This document shows, one piece after another, positions 60,412-64,000 of a stretch of DNA of 64,000 bases (position 1 is its first letter; every line of letters starts with the position of its first letter). A program made the position numbers and the translations under genes. The notes under the pieces are model-generated. The model did not search any database. It worked only from the letters and a program-made list of their open reading frames with translations, and was not told the origin of the DNA. The DNA is from Ehretia macrophylla. Lineage: Eukaryota; Streptophyta; Magnoliopsida; Boraginales; Ehretiaceae. The DNA lies in NCBI GenBank assembly GCA_037974665.1, contig CM075764.1, positions 91,208,825-91,272,824 on the forward strand, in the 5' to 3' direction.

Positions 60412-60955
60412 GCTTTCTCTCTTGTACTGACCTGTGTAAAGGAAAGAAATTCTTATTCATTCAAGCCTTTAACCAAGTCTAGCAGTGAATTCCAGCCACA
60501 GTATTTGGCTTCCACAGTCAACCGAGTTAGTCTTCGAAAGCTTGGGATCACAAAAGCATGGCTAAGGGCCTTCACAAATCACAAAGTGGACAAAAGATAA
60601 ATAAAAAAATTAAATTGTGCTTATGTCCCATATTAATGGTTTAGAGGATAATATATACCACAATTAGCAAGGAGGTGAGCTATTCTCGGGATTTAAGAAA
60701 TTCAAAAGTACAATCTAGTGATTCAAAATTGACATTCAACTTATTTCAAAAGTACACTAATATGCACTGTATGAAAAGTACATGAAACACAAAGGGTATG
60801 GCAATGGGCACAATATTCATTTCCAGTTACCAAAATGTTACTATATAACAAGATTACATGAAGAGAAGTAACAAATAACTATTGGTAAAGACAACAAAAA
60901 AATTTCAAACTCACTTGAATAACAAGAATTTATGATAAAAAATTAACAGTTTACC

Positions 60956-61510
60956 TCAAGAATATCACCACTTAAACGTAGATGCTTGACGTTATCAACT
61001 TCTTGAAAAAATTTAACCACAGCTTTGGAATAGCTATCGTTGCCAATTAGCAGAACATTTTATGTATCTTTTATATTTATGGTCCGAATATTTTTGCTTC
61101 ATCTAGCAAGCAAAAGTTTTCAACAAATAAATCCCTTGAAAAAGTCACACGGATCGAGGTATCTAAGTGCAGGAGCATCTATCTCAAGGTAATAGGCAAG
61201 CTCTCCAAAGAAGAAGGCTCGCTCTTCCTCATATTTGAAGGTGAGATTTCTCAATGTAGGAGAAGATACGGTAAAGGTGACCACGGTGTCGGCTACATCT
61301 CTTTGAACATACAAAGTCTCCAGGGATGAACGTACAGCCAGATATAAGGTTACCGAAAGGCTCATCGCGTCGGTAACTCACGTTTTGGAGATGAAGGGTT
61401 TTGAGATTTGGAAGACAAACCAAGCTTGGGACATTGAGATTCTTAACATCAAATAATTCAAGAACCTGTAGGGTCTTACAAGTGAAAAGACTACAAGAAA
61501 ACTGAATATT
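60956..61510 (-). pseudogene. Partial exon 1 of an F-box paralog
   Basis: Sequence from about 61510 (CSLFTCKTLQVLELFDVKNLNVPSLVCLPNLKTLHL) to the donor at 60955 covers the LRR half of exon 1. A 4-base gain near 61332 and later stops break it. On its 5' side it joins intron-1 sequence directly (61520-61660 matches 42180-42360), so the F-box half was lost by recombination, not by a transposon. Confidence 0.8.
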
Positions 61511-62980
61511 CCATATCATCTTTTCTTTTATCATTCATCTGTAAGGATCTCTAATAATGTACAGAACAAAACAGACATGTTTATATACATAGAATTCGTA
61601 GTGACCTTCCACACGCAGATCAGAGAAGCTTACACATAAATAACTATGCAATTAGCAATTAACAAGAATTGTTTGTGGTCAAACCATGAGTCCCCTGGCT
61701 TCACACATCAGCTAAAACTTTCAGAGATAAGACCTTTTGCAAGCTCTCAAGCTAGTCCAGCAGCAAAATGTCATTTTAAAGGATTTATATATACGCTATT
61801 TACACTGATACATTTTATTTTTATGATTAAGTACTTGAAACACAATGATTATGGCAATGGACACAATATTCATTTCCAGTTACCAAAACGTTACAATATA
61901 ATGAGATTACACGAAGACAAGTAAACAAATCAGTATTGGTAAAAACTTCAGAAAAATTTCAAACTCACTTGAATAACAAGAATGTAGAATAAAAATTAGC
62001 AGTTTACCACAAGGGCATCACCCCTCAAAGCTAGATACTTGACGTTATGAACTCCTTGAAGAAAAGTTTAACTACGGCTTTGGAGTAATGATCATAGCCG
62101 ATCAGCGGAACATTTTCTTCATCTTTTATAATTTCAGTATCAACATCTGCTTCCTCTAGCGGGCATAAGTTTTCCACAGAGAAGTCCCTCGAAAGAGTGT
62201 CAGATAGATTAAGGTATGTAAGTGCAGGAGCATTTATCTCAAGCTTGTACTTGAGGTCTTCAGGGAAGGGGATATCTTCGTAAAAGTCAATGGTGAGGTT
62301 TCTCAATGTAGGAGAAGATATGGTAAAGATGACCACATTGTCATATGCAACTCTTTGAATAAACAGTGTCTCCAGCGATGAATAGCCAGATATAAGGTTA
62401 CGCACAGATTCATCGCATTGGTAAATCACAGATTCAAGATGAAGGGTTTTGAGATTTGGAAGACAAACCAAGCTTGGGACATTGAGACTCATGCTCCCTC
62501 TTAAGACAAGAACCTCTAGTGTCTTACAGTGAAAAGACTACAAGGCAACTTAATGCGTGGATCAGCAGGGTAGGAAGTGTTCATACAAAACTTAAGCACT
62601 TTAACTTGTCTAGCAACTGCAGCAGCTATCCAAGTAGTAACATCATACACCTCACAGTATTTCTCAATCTTAAGAGAAAACTTGCCTACGGTTTGTTGAT
62701 TAAGGAATATTAAAACCATGTTTACAAAATGTGCAAACTTAATGTTTTTGTCTTTCATGCCCCAACTGAACAACCTCGTCCTAGCACTGAAGATGAGATT
62801 ATGGATACTTGTCCAGAGGAATTTCCACCTTTTTGATACCAAGCTGGTGGCCACAGCTTCCTCTGTTGGAAGAAATGAGAGTATGTGACAATGAACGGAT
62901 TCTGGCAAGTTGCTAATCCTATCAACATCATTTGAAGCTTGTTGGCGCTTATGGCCAGAAGATCTTGCAAGCCATGACAT

Positions 62981-64000
62981 ATTAATCAGAGTGGTGGTAA
63001 CACTTTGATGGAAGCTCTTGGATTTTGATAGCTTTTCTGGGTTTTCGCTTGTGAATAGAAACACCAGCTTGATCTTAGTTGTTTATGTGGGGAACATGAG
63101 GGTTCATGGGCGGGAAACACTTTGATAGGAAAATTTAGAGGTTAAAGACAGAATGAAAATTATTGGGTTCTGATCGCTTTTCTAGGTAATGTGTGGGGGA
63201 AGATGAAGGGTTTATGGGATGAGAATCTTGAAAGATAAATTACTCAAATATAAACCACCCTTAGAACCCAAAAGTCATATCGTGCCATTGTTCAATGTTG
63301 GACGCATAATTTGAAAGACAACTCTTTTTACACAATTTTCTTGGTGAAAAGCTACAACAAATTCAAGATACAACAGGAGATATATAATAAGAGTTTTGTG
63401 GAAGTGGACAGAAATTAATGAAAGGCTTTTCTTAATCAACTCAGATTTCATTATCAAAAGCTATGCAGGGTTTAGACGGCCCCCAAACAAATTCACCGAC
63501 CCCCACTACAATGTGTATCACTTCCCCAAGATTCACAAAGTGGACAAAAGCTCACTCACTTACCTAATCATTGCTAATGATCTCTTGATTTTCTTCAAAG
63601 TTGAGTTGAGATCTTCAAAACTTTGAGGCCTAACAAATTAGCTCACTGAAAAGTGAGATCCTCCGTGGATGAGGAACAGTCCTGCCTTGAAGAACCATAT
63701 ATGCCAAGTCGTCGGAGGTTCTAACCCTAGGCTATCTATGGCTTGTTGATTTGAAGAATACTAAAACCATGTTAACAAAAGGCGCAAACTTGGGTATTTC
63801 CGTAATTTGACGAATTTTTTTTCTTCCCTGTTTTTTTTTGGGTCAATTTCTTCCCTTCTTTTTTTTTTTTTAATTGTCAAGTAAAATCTCAACTATAGCC
63901 CATATTAGGCTAACTCTAATATGTTCTCTATTTTTTTCTCTACATGTAGAGATTTTGGACAAATTTTCTACATCTAGAGATTTTTTATTTGAATTTCACT
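62981..64000. other. Promoter of the rearranged copy and spacer
   Basis: Near 63080-63220 the family leader block (TATGTGGGG..., GATGAAGGGTTTATGGG) occurs twice. 63390-63500 is a decayed match to the LINE-containing repeat. No gene is seen beyond this. Confidence 0.5.
63735..63793 (-). pseudogene. Scrap of F-box exon 1
   Basis: About 59 bp match 62690-62748 of the neighbouring copy (the KFAHFVNMVLIFLNQQT region), with indels. Nothing else of the gene is around it. Confidence 0.65.

Larger units (their letters stand above)
60043..62980 (-). pseudogene. F-box/LRR/FBD copy with frameshifts; rearranged intron 1
   Basis: Model: exon 1 62980-62008, exon 2 60569-60432, exon 3 60321-60043. Exon 1 starts MSWLARSSGHKRQQ, with F-box (DRISNLPESVHCHILSFLPTEEAVATSLVSKRWKFLW). 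One base is missing near 62525 (after SLFT) and two are gained near 62063, so the LRR end is out of frame. The last codon before the donor is GTG, not GAG. Exon 2 has a TAA near 60457. Exon 3 is open with a good FBD (CWSEPQKVPKCF, GLEDELAMVAYILKNAKVVRTMTIQV). Intron 1 holds a second, partial exon 1 (61510-60956), so exons 2-3 may have come with that piece from another copy. Confidence 0.82.

Noticed and set aside
1-64000. CRISPR array, bacterial operon, viral genome or organelle insertion
   Set aside because: No regular spacer-repeat array, no dense operon-like gene packing and no organelle gene sequence are seen on either strand.

Overview
The window looks like nuclear DNA of a flowering plant, probably a eudicot. 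It is AT-rich and packed with plant-type transposons. Its only host genes belong to one family, F-box/FBD/LRR proteins, with three exons whose introns are both phase 0. No rRNA, tRNA, CRISPR or bacterial-type operon is visible. Gene models come from comparing the paralogs within the window, because no transcript data are available. Species cannot be named from the sequence.

Host genes. At least ten pieces of one F-box/LRR/FBD family lie here. Exon 1 (about 975-984 nt: F-box and LRRs) ends at a GAG|GTAAAC-type donor. Exon 2 is 138 nt and exon 3 is 279 nt (FBD domain). Only the copy at 58061-55803 (minus, 466 aa) is fully open. The others are broken: 2799-3346 (+), 10288-6725 (-), 13112-12875 (-), 32721-36277 (+), 44462-39872 (-, one stop in exon 2), 49659-48064 (-), 52898-52840 (-), 62980-60043 (-, with a second partial exon 1 inside its first intron) and a scrap at 63793-63735. 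The copies at 6.2-10.4 kb and 32.6-36.9 kb form a large inverted duplication that includes introns and both flanks.

Mobile DNA. From 14.19 to 29.90 kb lies a block of Ty1/copia Sirevirus sequence on the minus strand. It holds one full-length but decayed element (LTRs at 29899-28678 and 19072-16617) and a second, 3'-truncated unit (16614-14187) that shares the central LTR. Two solo LTRs are nested in it, each with a perfect 5-bp target duplication: 17107-18337 and 26022-28356. Elsewhere there are an incomplete gypsy-type LTR that cuts an F-box exon (1-2798), a tRNA-derived SINE (5453-5629), a 311-bp TRIM (37357-37667), Mutator-like MITEs and foldbacks (2002-2538, 10623-11308, 38886-39249), Harbinger/Tourist-like MITEs (4390-4745, 31861-32380), a 696-bp hAT-like element (53432-54127), other foldbacks, and LINE and copia-LTR scraps.

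Together this is an F-box gene cluster evolving by duplication, inversion and loss while acting as a sink for transposons. The least expected observations are the two-unit Sirevirus with a shared LTR, GC-rich CCGGTCGAC motif clusters in otherwise unlike retroelement segments, the inverted duplication, and a gene whose first intron carries a piece of a paralog's exon 1. I did not find a clearly new biochemical system.
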